Source: Aphodosoma sp045614825 (lineage in GTDB: Bacteria; Bacteroidota; Bacteroidia; Bacteroidales; Paludibacteraceae). Taken from it: a stretch of DNA of 16,836 nt. Shown here piece by piece: positions 1 through 6,807 of the stretch. Below the pieces are notes generated by a model. It was given only the letters and a program-made list of their open reading frames with translations, ran no database searches and was not told where the DNA came from. The stretch is from contig JAZLDO010000114.1 in NCBI GenBank assembly GCA_045614825.1, positions 1 through 16,836 on the forward strand, read 5' to 3'. Each line of letters opens with the position of its first letter. The first letter of the stretch is position 1. The translations under genes and the position numbers were made by a program.

Positions 1-1
1 A

Positions 2-442
2 ATCGAATATCAATCTCTTGAAATTGAACTTTGCGAGAAACATATCAACGATTTCAACAAAGAGATAAAAGCTAAAACTGAGGAGTTGGCTAATGCTGAA
101 GAACGCCTTGAAGAGCGTAAAATTGACCTCAAGCAAAAGAAAGCTGAGCTTAACGAAATCGTGGCTGAAACTAAACAAGAGGAAGAAAACCTCATTATGA
201 AATCAAAAGAGTTGGAATCTTTGATTGAAGAACGTCTTTTGACAGCTTTCAAACGTATCCGCAAAAATGCACGTAATGGTCTTGCTGTGGTAACAGTAGA
301 GCGTGATGCTTGTGGTGGTTGCTTCAACAAAATTCCACCTCAACGCCAACTAGATATTCGTATGCGCAAAAAAATCATCGTTTGCGAATATTGTGGTCGT
401 ATTTTGGTTGACTCAAATATTAATGAAGAATCTGCTTTATAA
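2..442 (+). CDS. Coiled-coil protein with C-terminal C4 zinc ribbon (5' partial)
   Basis: The reading frame is open from the first bases of the window, so the gene starts upstream; the first in-window start-like codon (TTG at 86) is not the true start. The visible part is a charged helical coiled coil rich in E, K and L, followed by a zinc ribbon: a CGGC pair, a PPQRQLDIRMRK linker and a CEYCGRIL pair near the end. This arrangement matches the C4-type zinc-ribbon family (zf-RING_7, relatives of HP0958/CT398). In that family a long N-terminal helical hairpin carries a C-terminal zinc-binding head thought to contact nucleic acid or protein partners. Bacteroidota members are about 250 aa, so roughly 100 residues are missing here. 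The exact cellular role is not established. The gene stops at TAA 440-442 and is followed by a clear terminator. The family call is confident, the function is not. Confidence 0.85.
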   Translation: MEYQSLEIELCEKHINDFNKEIKAKTEELANAEERLEERKIDLKQKKAELNEIVAETKQEEENLIMKSKELESLIEERLLTAFKRIRKNARNGLAVVTVERDACGGCFNKIPPQRQLDIRMRKKIIVCEYCGRILVDSNINEESAL

Positions 443-488
443 TAAAAGAATAAAAATCTATTTATCATAATTTAAATAGAGATCATCC

Positions 489-519
489 AGGACTATCCTT
501 TATAGGGTAGTCCTTTTTT
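489..519 (+). terminator. Rho-independent terminator after the zinc-ribbon gene
   Basis: A 10-bp stem (489-498 pairing with 505-514, one G-U pair) with a 6-nt loop is followed by a T-run to 519. It lies about 46 bp after the stop codon of the zinc-ribbon gene and separates it from the long non-coding region. Confidence 0.85.
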
Positions 520-530
520 ATTTCATATTG

Positions 531-1131
531 ACAAATGTGAATTTTATATAATATACAAATGTAAACTAATAATATAAAAGATAATTTTACGTTTGTAGTA
601 TTTTTATAATCTCACAGTAATTATATATTGATAAAATAGGGTAGTAATACACGCTTATTGTGTATTGTTTTACATTTGTAAATACAATCAATATATGCTA
701 ATTAACAATTGGTATTGTTGTTTGGTATATATATTGTAAATCAATAATTTATAAATAAAATTTAATTACTTTATTTAAATATTTTTCATCAAAATTCACC
801 ATATCTACTCTTTTGGTTATTTTTACATGTTTACAAATAGATAAAGTGTTGATTTCTTCATACATTAGATAGTATAATATAAATTTATACTTTCAATATT
901 TAATTTCAGTGTATACGTTTGTAATATAGTATTTTGTTCTTATTTGTGCTGTTTTGTGTTTTATTTGTAAATTACAAATGTAATTTTAAGAGTGTAAAAT
1001 ATTTTCCATTTTTAATTTTGTAGATTCAAAAAAATGTTATACATTTGTAATCTCAAATTTACATTTATATTTTTCACTTAAACTTCGTCTATTCCTAAAA
1101 TATTATGGTTAATAGAATTTTTACATTTATA
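531..1131. repeat. Array of TAC(A/G)TTTGTA dyad motifs in a 585-bp non-coding region
   Basis: The AT-rich stretch 520-1104 has no convincing gene. It holds many copies of a decamer with TAC...GTA dyad symmetry. TACATTTGTA or its complement TACAAATGTA occurs at 554-563, 671-680, 973-982 and 1040-1049, and TACGTTTGTA at 588-597 and 914-923. One-mismatch forms TACATTTATA lie at 1060-1069 and 1122-1131, the latter inside the start of the HTH gene. Weaker forms lie at 531-540 and 831-840. A 17-nt palindrome around position 971 contains one copy. The motif also contains the Bacteroidota -7 consensus TAnnTTTG, but most copies lack a TTG about 20 bp upstream, so they look more like binding sites than promoters. 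I infer operators, probably for the HTH protein encoded next. Confidence 0.6.
1018..1047 (+). promoter_or_regulatory. Probable promoter of the HTH regulator gene
   Basis: TTG at 1018-1020 and TACATTTG at 1040-1047 are 19 bp apart, matching the Bacteroidota -33/-7 layout. Transcription would start near 1054, about 50 nt before the ATG at 1105. The -7 element is itself one copy of the repeated decamer, and a variant copy follows at 1060-1069. A protein bound there would block the promoter, which suggests autorepression. Confidence 0.5.
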
Positions 1132-1569
1132 GAAAGCGTGAAACTTACACCTACAGAATTTGCAGATAAAATTGGTGTTAGTCGGGCTTCTATTTCAAGT
1201 ATAAAAACAGGACGTACTCAACCAACTTTATCGTTAGTTGAAAAAATAAAACATCATTTCCCTGATGTAGATATAAATTGGTTGATTTTTGGAGAAGGTG
1301 ATGCTCCTATTGTAAATGGGAACAAAGAAGAAATAGAGTTATTCCCTGGTGATGAAGTTAAATCTGAAATAGAGATTACTTCAAACTCATTAAATGATGA
1401 TACAGCTAATGAATATCAAGCAATTTATGTAGCAGAAACTCCACATAAAACAGAGGAGGAAACTCGGGAGGTTAATACATCAACTCAGTTATCGTCTAAA
1501 ATAAGAAGAAGTGTAAAAAAGGTTATCTTGTTGTATGATGATGGTTCTTTTGAAGAATTTGACAAGTAA
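1105..1569 (+). CDS. XRE-family helix-turn-helix transcriptional regulator
   Basis: A 154-aa protein. Residues about 3-65 form a Cro/C1-type HTH domain: the turn and recognition helix read as EFADKIGVSRASISSIKTGR (18-37), followed by the family-typical TQPTLSLVEKI and a DINWLIFGEGD segment. The middle (70-125) is acidic and low in order. The last 20 residues (KKVILLYDDGSFEEFDK) resemble the short C-terminal strand found in many Bacteroidota HTH proteins of this type. No peptidase or ligand domain is visible. The gene stands alone between a long motif-rich upstream region and a terminator, which fits a self-regulated monocistronic repressor. Its targets are unknown. The repeated TAC(A/G)TTTGTA sites upstream, one of them overlapping the promoter, are the obvious candidates. 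It is host DNA, outside the prophage. Confidence 0.85.
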   Translation: MVNRIFTFIESVKLTPTEFADKIGVSRASISSIKTGRTQPTLSLVEKIKHHFPDVDINWLIFGEGDAPIVNGNKEEIELFPGDEVKSEIEITSNSLNDDTANEYQAIYVAETPHKTEEETREVNTSTQLSSKIRRSVKKVILLYDDGSFEEFDK

Positions 1570-1598
1570 TATAAGTGTTGAAAATACAAAACGCTCTC

Positions 1599-1635
1599 AA
1601 AATGGCTCTAAATGCAAAATAGAGCCATTTTTTTA
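1599..1635 (+). terminator. Rho-independent terminator after the HTH gene
   Basis: An 11-bp stem containing ATGGCTCTA (1600-1610) pairs with 1620-1630 across a 9-nt loop and runs into a T-rich tail. It lies about 30 bp after the HTH stop codon. Confidence 0.85.
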
Positions 1636-1653
1636 TTTTTACATACTTCATTT

Positions 1654-1661
1654 TAATTTTG
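1654..1661 (+). promoter_or_regulatory. Weak -7-like element in the gyrA leader region
   Basis: TAATTTTG at 1654-1661 (followed by C) fits the -7 consensus TAnnTTTG, but there is no TTG at the right distance upstream. If used, it would give gyrA a leader of about 200 nt. The rest of 1636-1871 is AT-rich, with loosely repeated GTGAAAATA-like words and no gene that I can support. Confidence 0.25.
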
Positions 1662-1871
1662 CGAAAAATAAAACGCGCTTAAATCGCCTTAAAATGGAAT
1701 TTAAACGTAGTTATATTTTGTGTGAAAATAAAATAGTTTGAAAATCAAAAGTTTAGTAATTGTGAAAAATAGCGGACAAAATTTGCCTATTCCGATATTT
1801 TTTTGTAACTTTATAAAGTTTTTGGATGTAGTAAAATATGCCTTATATGCAGACAATTTTAAACTGATTTT

Positions 1872-4409
1872 ATGATAGAAAGAGACGAAAGAATTATTCC
1901 GATTAATGTCGAAGAACAGATGCGACAAGCCTATATTGACTATTCGATGTCGGTTATCGTATCTCGTGCTTTGCCTGATGTTCGCGATGGTTTCAAGCCT
2001 GTTCACCGCCGTGTGTTATATGGTATGAACGAACTTGGAAATACATCCGACAAACCATACAAAAAATCTGCTCGTATAGTTGGTGAAGTTATGGGTAAAT
2101 ATCACCCACATGGCGACTCATCAATCTATATGACACTTGTGCGTATGGCTCAAACTTGGTCGTTGCGCTATCCACTTGTTGACCCACAAGGTAACTTTGG
2201 TTCGGTCGATGGTGATGGTCCTGCAGCTATGCGTTATACTGAGGCTCGTTTGCAAAAAATTGCAGAAGAGATGCTCAAAGATATCGAAAAAGATACAGTA
2301 GATTTTACTCCTAACTTCGACGAAACAACTAAAGAACCTGTGGTTCTTCCTACTCGTTTGCCTAACCTTTTGGTTAATGGTTCGTCGGGTATTGCTGTCG
2401 GTATGGCTACAAATATGGCTCCACACAACCTCTCAGAGGTGGTAGATGCTACTGTGGCTTATATCACCAATCCTGAAATTGAAATTTCGGATTTGATGCA
2501 ATATATCAAAGCTCCAGATTTCCCTACTGGAGGTCAGATTTATGGTTATGCTGGCGTTAAAGAAGCGTTTGAAACTGGTCGTGGTCGTATCGTCATTCGT
2601 GCTAAATATGATATCGAAAATAACGAGAAAGGCAATGATAAAATCATTATCTCTGAAATACCTTATATGGTAAATAAATCAGAGTTGATCAAAAATATTG
2701 CCGACCTTGCTATTGAGAAAAAAGTTGAGGGTATTGCTAATGTTAATGACGAGTCGGACCGTCAGGGTATGCGTATCGTTGTTGACGTAAAACGCGATGC
2801 TAATCCACAAGTTGTTATCAACAAACTTTTCAAATATACAGCTCTTCAATCTTCTTTTAGCGTAAACAATATTGCTCTTGTAAAAGGTCGTCCGATGACT
2901 CTTAATCTTAAAGATCTTATACATCACTTTGTTGATCATCGCCATGAGGTTGTTACTCGTCGCACTCGTTTCGAACTTCGCAAAGCAGAGGAGCGTGCCG
3001 AATTGCTCGAAGGTTGTATGATTATTCTTGATAATCTTGATGAAGCAATTCGTATTATTCGCGATTCTAAGACTCCAGAAGAAGCTAAAACTCGTTTGAT
3101 GGAACGTTTCAACTTGTCAGAACGTCAAGCTGCTTATATCGTCGAAATGCGTCTTCGTCAGCTTACTGGCATGGAGCAAGACAAACTTCGCCTTGAATAC
3201 GAAGAACTCTTGAAGCGTATTGAAGATTTGAAAGATATTCTTGCTCGCGTTGAACGTCGTATGGAAATTATTCAAAACGAACTCATCGAACTTAAAGATA
3301 AATATGGCGATGATCGTCGTACTGAAATTATCTATGCAAGCGAAGAGTTCAATCCTGAAGATTTCTATGCTGATGATGAGATGGTTATCACAATTTCTCA
3401 CCTTGGATATATTAAACGTACGCCACTTGCGGAGTTTCGTGCGCAAAACCGTGGCGGAGTAGGATCTAAGGGTAGTAGTTCTCGTGAGGAAGACTTTATT
3501 GAACATATATATTCTGCATCAATGCACTCAACAATGATGTTCTTCACACAAAAAGGACGTTGTTATTGGCTCAAAGTTTACCAAATTCCAGAAGGTAACA
3601 AAATGAGCAAAGGTCGTGCTATACAAAACGTATTGAATATTGATTCTGACGATAAAGTTACTGCATTTGTTCACGTTAAACAATTGCAAGACCCAGAATT
3701 CAACCAATCACACTTCCTTGTATTCTGTACAAAACAAGGTGTTATTAAGAAAACTTCACTCGAAGCATATTCTCGTCCACGTCAAAACGGCGTTAACGCA
3801 ATCACTATACGCGAAGATGATAAAGTAATAGAAGTACTTCTTACTGGAGGTAATGATGAAATTCTTATGGCAAACCGCAATGGTCGTGCTATTCGTTTCA
3901 ATGAACAAAAAGTTCGTGAAATGGGTCGTCCTGCAACTGGTGTGCGTGGTATGACTTTAGACGAAGACGATCCAACCGATGAAATCATCGGTATGATTAA
4001 TGTTTCTCATGATTCTAAAGATAATATTCTTGTTGTGAGTGAATTAGGTTATGGTAAACGCTCAGATCTCGAAGATTATCGTATCACTAACCGTGGTGGT
4101 AAGGGTGTTAAAACAATCAATATAACAGAAAAGACTGGTAAACTTGTTGCTATTAAAAATGTACACGACGATAATGACCTTATGATTATCAATAAATCAG
4201 GTGTTACATTACGTACTCACGTTTCAAGTCTCAGCATTATTGGTCGTGCAGCTCAAGGTGTTCGTCTTATCGACCTTGGCAAGCGTAACGATGAAATTGC
4301 ATCGGTATGTAAAGTTGCAACTGTTATAGAAGAAGAAATTGAGGCTCAAGTAGAGGAGGGTATTAAACCTGAAGGTACTTCTGATGTCCAAGAAACAAAT
4401 GAACAATAA
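1872..4409 (+). CDS. gyrA: DNA gyrase subunit A
   Basis: The breakage-rejoining subunit of DNA gyrase, which works as an A2B2 complex to introduce negative supercoils into cytoplasmic DNA. At 845 aa it is full length for Bacteroidota. The N-terminal winged-helix/tower domain contains SRALPDVRDGFKPVHRR, GKYHPHGDSS and AAMRYTEARL, with the catalytic tyrosine at residue 122. The coiled coil and its end loop lie at about 370-490. The C-terminal beta-pinwheel starts near 510 with the GyrA box QNRGGVG (525-531), a softened form of Q(R/K)RGG(R/K)G; a second NRGGKG lies near 740. This box, with the position-122 numbering, argues for GyrA over ParC. In the quinolone region Ser83 is present and residue 87 is Met instead of the Asp of E. 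coli. The tail is acidic. The start at 1872 gives the conserved MIERDERIIPINVEE opening. It is probably cotranscribed with the TPR gene 27 bp downstream. Confidence 0.98.
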   Translation: MIERDERIIPINVEEQMRQAYIDYSMSVIVSRALPDVRDGFKPVHRRVLYGMNELGNTSDKPYKKSARIVGEVMGKYHPHGDSSIYMTLVRMAQTWSLRYPLVDPQGNFGSVDGDGPAAMRYTEARLQKIAEEMLKDIEKDTVDFTPNFDETTKEPVVLPTRLPNLLVNGSSGIAVGMATNMAPHNLSEVVDATVAYITNPEIEISDLMQYIKAPDFPTGGQIYGYAGVKEAFETGRGRIVIRAKYDIENNEKGNDKIIISEIPYMVNKSELIKNIADLAIEKKVEGIANVNDESDRQGMRIVVDVKRDANPQVVINKLFKYTALQSSFSVNNIALVKGRPMTLNLKDLIHHFVDHRHEVVTRRTRFELRKAEERAELLEGCMIILDNLDEAIRIIRDSKTPEEAKTRLMERFNLSERQAAYIVEMRLRQLTGMEQDKLRLEYEELLKRIEDLKDILARVERRMEIIQNELIELKDKYGDDRRTEIIYASEEFNPEDFYADDEMVITISHLGYIKRTPLAEFRAQNRGGVGSKGSSSREEDFIEHIYSASMHSTMMFFTQKGRCYWLKVYQIPEGNKMSKGRAIQNVLNIDSDDKVTAFVHVKQLQDPEFNQSHFLVFCTKQGVIKKTSLEAYSRPRQNGVNAITIREDDKVIEVLLTGGNDEILMANRNGRAIRFNEQKVREMGRPATGVRGMTLDEDDPTDEIIGMINVSHDSKDNILVVSELGYGKRSDLEDYRITNRGGKGVKTINITEKTGKLVAIKNVHDDNDLMIINKSGVTLRTHVSSLSIIGRAAQGVRLIDLGKRNDEIASVCKVATVIEEEIEAQVEEGIKPEGTSDVQETNEQ

Positions 4410-4436
4410 TAAAATAACATTTTAAATATTATAATT

Positions 4437-5681
4437 ATGAAAAAATTATTCTTAGTAATGGCATTTGCCTTAGCTGTAGTAGCTACAGGCTTTGCACAAA
4501 AAGCTAATGTAAACAGAGCTAAAAATAAAGCTTTAGCTGTAGAAGCTCCTGATTTTCAAGGTGCAAAAGATGATATCGAAGCTGCCTTGGTTAATGATGA
4601 AACTAAAAGTCTTGCAAATACTTGGTATGTAGCAGGTTTGGTTTATGAAAAGGCCGCAGATGCAGAATTTATCTTGACTCAAACAGGTTCTGGTAATACA
4701 ATTCAAATGGGTGAAGATGCAATGAAAGCATACAAATATTATTTAAAAGCTAATGAGTTGGATCAACTTCCTGATGAAAAAGGTAAAGTAAAACCTAAAT
4801 TTACTAAAAAAATTGCTGCATCTATGTTGAATATCTACAACAAATATATTTTAGTAAATTATGGTGTAGAAAAATATTCAGCACAAGAATGGGTTGATGC
4901 ACTTAATGCTTTTGAAACTCATACTGCAATTCTAGATCTTCCTATGCTTGCTGAAGAAAAAAATGTACCTTTAAAAGATACTACATATTATCAATTCAAA
5001 TATTACGCAGCAACTTGTGCATGGGCTGGCGAAATGAACGATAAAGCTATCGCTATGTTCGAAGAAATTAAAGATAAAGAATATAACGAAAATGGAATCT
5101 ATCAAGCACTTTGCCAACTTTATCTCGATACAAAAGATACAGTAAATTATATTTCTACACTAGAAAAAGGTCTTGCTAAATTCCCTAATGAGTTCTATTT
5201 CTTGGGTAATTTAATTAATCACTATGTGTTTGGTGGTCAGCCACAAAAAGCAACAGAATTACTCGACAAAGCAATTGCTAATGATCCTAATAATGCGCAA
5301 CTTTATAGCGTTCGTGGTTCAATGCTCGAAGTACTTGAAGATATTGATGGTGCAATGACTAACTTTGATAAAGCTATTGAACTTAAACCTGACTTTAAAG
5401 ATGCTTGGTTGGGTAAAGCACGTTTGATTTACAACAAAGCGTTCAAAATGGAACAAAAAGCTCTTGAAATTCGTGATTTTAAACTTTCAGACCAAGAAGT
5501 AGCAAAAGCTCTTGAAGTATATAAAGAATCAATTCCTTTTTTCGAAAAGGTTATTGAAATAGATTCTGAAGATTATGAAACTATGAAAACTCTCCGTGGT
5601 TTGTTCTATAAACTTACAAACACAGATCCATCATATCAAACTAAATATGATGAAATCAACAAAAAAATGTTAGGTTACTAA
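4437..5681 (+). CDS. Secreted tetratricopeptide-repeat protein
   Basis: A 414-aa protein with a clear Sec signal peptide (MKKLFLVMAFALAVVATGFA, cleavage probably before QKA), so it acts in the periplasm or at the cell surface. The mature part is alpha-helical with TPR-like units. The best are residues about 265-335, where PQKATELLDKAIANDPNNAQ and GAMTNFDKAIELKPDFKDAW carry the canonical A, D and P positions. An earlier unit lies near 195-250 and another near 350-390. TPR folds bind partner proteins; the partner here is unknown. The gene follows gyrA by 27 bp on the same strand, and I recall a gyrA-TPR pairing in other Bacteroidales, so one transcript is likely. A strong terminator follows. 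The TPR and secretion calls are firm; no specific role can be read from the sequence. Confidence 0.9.
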   Translation: MKKLFLVMAFALAVVATGFAQKANVNRAKNKALAVEAPDFQGAKDDIEAALVNDETKSLANTWYVAGLVYEKAADAEFILTQTGSGNTIQMGEDAMKAYKYYLKANELDQLPDEKGKVKPKFTKKIAASMLNIYNKYILVNYGVEKYSAQEWVDALNAFETHTAILDLPMLAEEKNVPLKDTTYYQFKYYAATCAWAGEMNDKAIAMFEEIKDKEYNENGIYQALCQLYLDTKDTVNYISTLEKGLAKFPNEFYFLGNLINHYVFGGQPQKATELLDKAIANDPNNAQLYSVRGSMLEVLEDIDGAMTNFDKAIELKPDFKDAWLGKARLIYNKAFKMEQKALEIRDFKLSDQEVAKALEVYKESIPFFEKVIEIDSEDYETMKTLRGLFYKLTNTDPSYQTKYDEINKKMLGY

Positions 5682-5712
5682 TTAATGGTATAAATCCATA
5701 CATATATTTTCT

Positions 5713-5748
5713 AAAAGAGGGACGCAGTTGTTTTTGCGTCTCTCTTTT
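5713..5748 (+). terminator. Rho-independent terminator after the gyrA-TPR unit
   Basis: A stem of up to 14 bp with core AGAGGGACGCA (5716-5726) pairs with 5735-5745 (one G-U) around an 8-nt loop and ends in a T-run to about 5750. It shields the prophage, whose left end is about 75 bp further on, from read-through. Confidence 0.9.
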
Positions 5749-5823
5749 TTGTTTCAATTGATTTGAGCAGATTTGTGAAATTTGTGGGACTTTATTTATC
5801 AAAAGAGTATATCTAAAATTATT

Positions 5824-5852
5824 ATTTATCATAATGTTAATTATAATAATTT
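5824..5852. repeat. attL, dif-like XerCD site (left prophage boundary)
   Basis: The arms are ATTTATCATAA (5824-5834) and TTATAATAATT (5841-5851) around the 6-bp core TGTTAA (5835-5840). The inner parts of the arms are inverted repeats (ATAA...TTAT). Read on the - strand, one arm is TTATGATAAAT, 10 of 11 identical to the E. coli dif XerD arm TTATGTTAAAT. The 29-bp repeat matches the copy at 11804-11832 with one mismatch (T at 5832, C at 11812). Confidence 0.85.
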
Positions 5853-5890
5853 TACAAAACTAAATTGTTATTTGGCAAAGATTTTGTAAA
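5851..5890. promoter_or_regulatory. Inverted repeat between attL and the first phage gene
   Basis: TTTACAAAA at 5851-5859 is exactly complementary to TTTTGTAAA at 5882-5890, with a 22-nt spacer. It overlaps the edge of the att site and lies directly upstream of a 10-A tract (5892-5901) and the first phage start codon at 5906. It could be an operator, or an accessory site for recombination. No good TAnnTTTG promoter is visible here. Confidence 0.35.
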
Positions 5891-5905
5891 TAAAAAAAAA
5901 ACGTT

Positions 5906-6259
5906 ATGTGGAATAATAAAAAAACTCAAACATTCGAAGACGGCGAATTTACAAGCTACTACTTCGCAAACAACAACAAAATTAATATTCTAACAAAAAA
6001 ACATCTTACAGGTTATATCTGTGACATATCCTGGAATTTTCAACAATTTATTAAAAATATAAAATTTGACATTCAAAACGACCCATTAAAAGACATAGAC
6101 ACAAAAAACAAAATAAAACTAAAAGAACTTTTTAATTTGTATAATTCACTTAAAAAGCATAAAAATAAAACAACAGAAAAACAACTATTAATCTCTGCAC
6201 TCATGATTGTAATTCATGATGTTAAAGAAGAATCATATAAACAATTAAATTTATTCTAA
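5906..6259 (+). CDS. Hypothetical microvirus protein, 117 aa
   Basis: I do not recognise this protein. It is the first gene inside the prophage and the first of a tightly packed run of four small genes ending just before VP1. It is hydrophilic and lysine- and asparagine-rich, with no signal peptide or membrane span. The N-terminal half has aromatic, strand-like segments (TSYYFANNNKINIL, GYICDISWNF), and the C-terminal half looks helical (IKLKELFNLYNSLKKHK, LLISALMIVIHDV). The stop is two bases before the next start, indicating one transcript. In the excised circle it would lie just after the 36-aa membrane peptide across attP. Its A-rich codon use matches the other phage genes. A role in early replication or host takeover is possible but unsupported. 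Confidence 0.7.
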   Translation: MWNNKKTQTFEDGEFTSYYFANNNKINILTKKHLTGYICDISWNFQQFIKNIKFDIQNDPLKDIDTKNKIKLKELFNLYNSLKKHKNKTTEKQLLISALMIVIHDVKEESYKQLNLF

Positions 6260-6260
6260 C

Positions 6261-6428
6261 ATGGACAAAAAAAACAAATCACCAACATCAAATGAAATCT
6301 TTAAGTACGACATAATCGAACTAAGAAGAAGTATAACAGACTTAAAAAATCAAAAAAACATTACAGACGTAGAAATACTTAGATATGTTTATAAAACACT
6401 AGGCTATATGTTAAACAAAAATTATTAA
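6261..6428 (+). CDS. Hypothetical microvirus protein, 55 aa
   Basis: A short open frame encoding MDKKNKSPTSNEIFKYDIIE followed by a helical stretch (LRRSITDLKNQ...VEILRYVYKTLGYML) and ending LNKNY. It starts one base after the stop of the preceding gene and ends 4 bp before the next start. This packing is the main support that it is real. It has no membrane segment or cysteine and is positively charged, with a possible short coiled coil. I do not recognise the family. Confidence 0.6.
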   Translation: MDKKNKSPTSNEIFKYDIIELRRSITDLKNQKNITDVEILRYVYKTLGYMLNKNY

Positions 6429-6432
6429 AATT

Positions 6433-6693
6433 ATGGAAACAGAAGAAAAAAAAACAGAAGAACTTATAAAAGTTCAACAATACGACATTTTCAACATTGT
6501 AGAAAATTATAACGAAGGCGTAAACATTGGTATCACAATAGGAAATTATATGCTTGAAAATAATTTTGAATCGGTTGAAGATGCAAAAAAATACATTGAT
6601 TCAAAGCCTTACAAACTTGTATGTGCAATTGCATCTATTTATTCACAAATAATTATTAACGATTTTATTAATACAAAAAAAAATGAAAACTAA
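6433..6693 (+). CDS. Hypothetical microvirus protein, 86 aa
   Basis: An acidic, mainly helical protein with a glutamate/lysine-rich N-terminus (METEEKKTEELIKVQQYDIF) and moderately hydrophobic C-terminal helices (YKLVCAIASIYSQIIINDFI). That segment is polar enough to be a soluble helix rather than a clear membrane span. An AAAATTATG-like context precedes the start, as for other phage genes. The end overlaps the next small gene by 11 bp, suggesting coupled translation. No family recognised. Confidence 0.7.
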   Translation: METEEKKTEELIKVQQYDIFNIVENYNEGVNIGITIGNYMLENNFESVEDAKKYIDSKPYKLVCAIASIYSQIIINDFINTKKNEN

Positions 6694-6796
6694 AAAAGAA
6701 ATTTGGAACACAATATGGGAAGTAGTAAAATTTATCCTTACACTTGGCCTTTCACACATTGAAAAAAGAAAAAACAATAACAATAATAACAATTAA
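6683..6796 (+). CDS. 37-aa peptide with amphipathic or membrane helix
   Basis: An ATG at 6683 lies inside the end of the 86-aa gene, in another frame, and opens a frame to TAA 6794-6796, 11 bp before VP1. The peptide starts MKTKKEIWNTIWEVVKFILT, continues LGLSHIEKRK and ends in seven asparagines. A Lys-rich start, a Trp-containing hydrophobic helix and a basic tail resemble the very short smalltalk-type peptides annotated in Bacteroides genomes; that likeness is from memory and weak. Such a helix could associate with the inner membrane. The overlap and tight spacing support expression, but the gene is small and its role is unknown. Confidence 0.5.
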   Translation: MKTKKEIWNTIWEVVKFILTLGLSHIEKRKNNNNNNN

Positions 6797-6807
6797 TATT
6801 AAAAATT

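Noticed and set aside
554..1049. Regularly recurring motif considered as a CRISPR array
   Set aside because: The repeat is only about 10 bp, is spaced irregularly from tens to over 200 bp, and occurs in both orientations; there are no cas genes.
1535..1741. A 68-codon frame after the HTH gene on +
   Set aside because: It overlaps the HTH coding end and runs through the terminator hairpin and AT-rich leader; there is no domain-like sequence.
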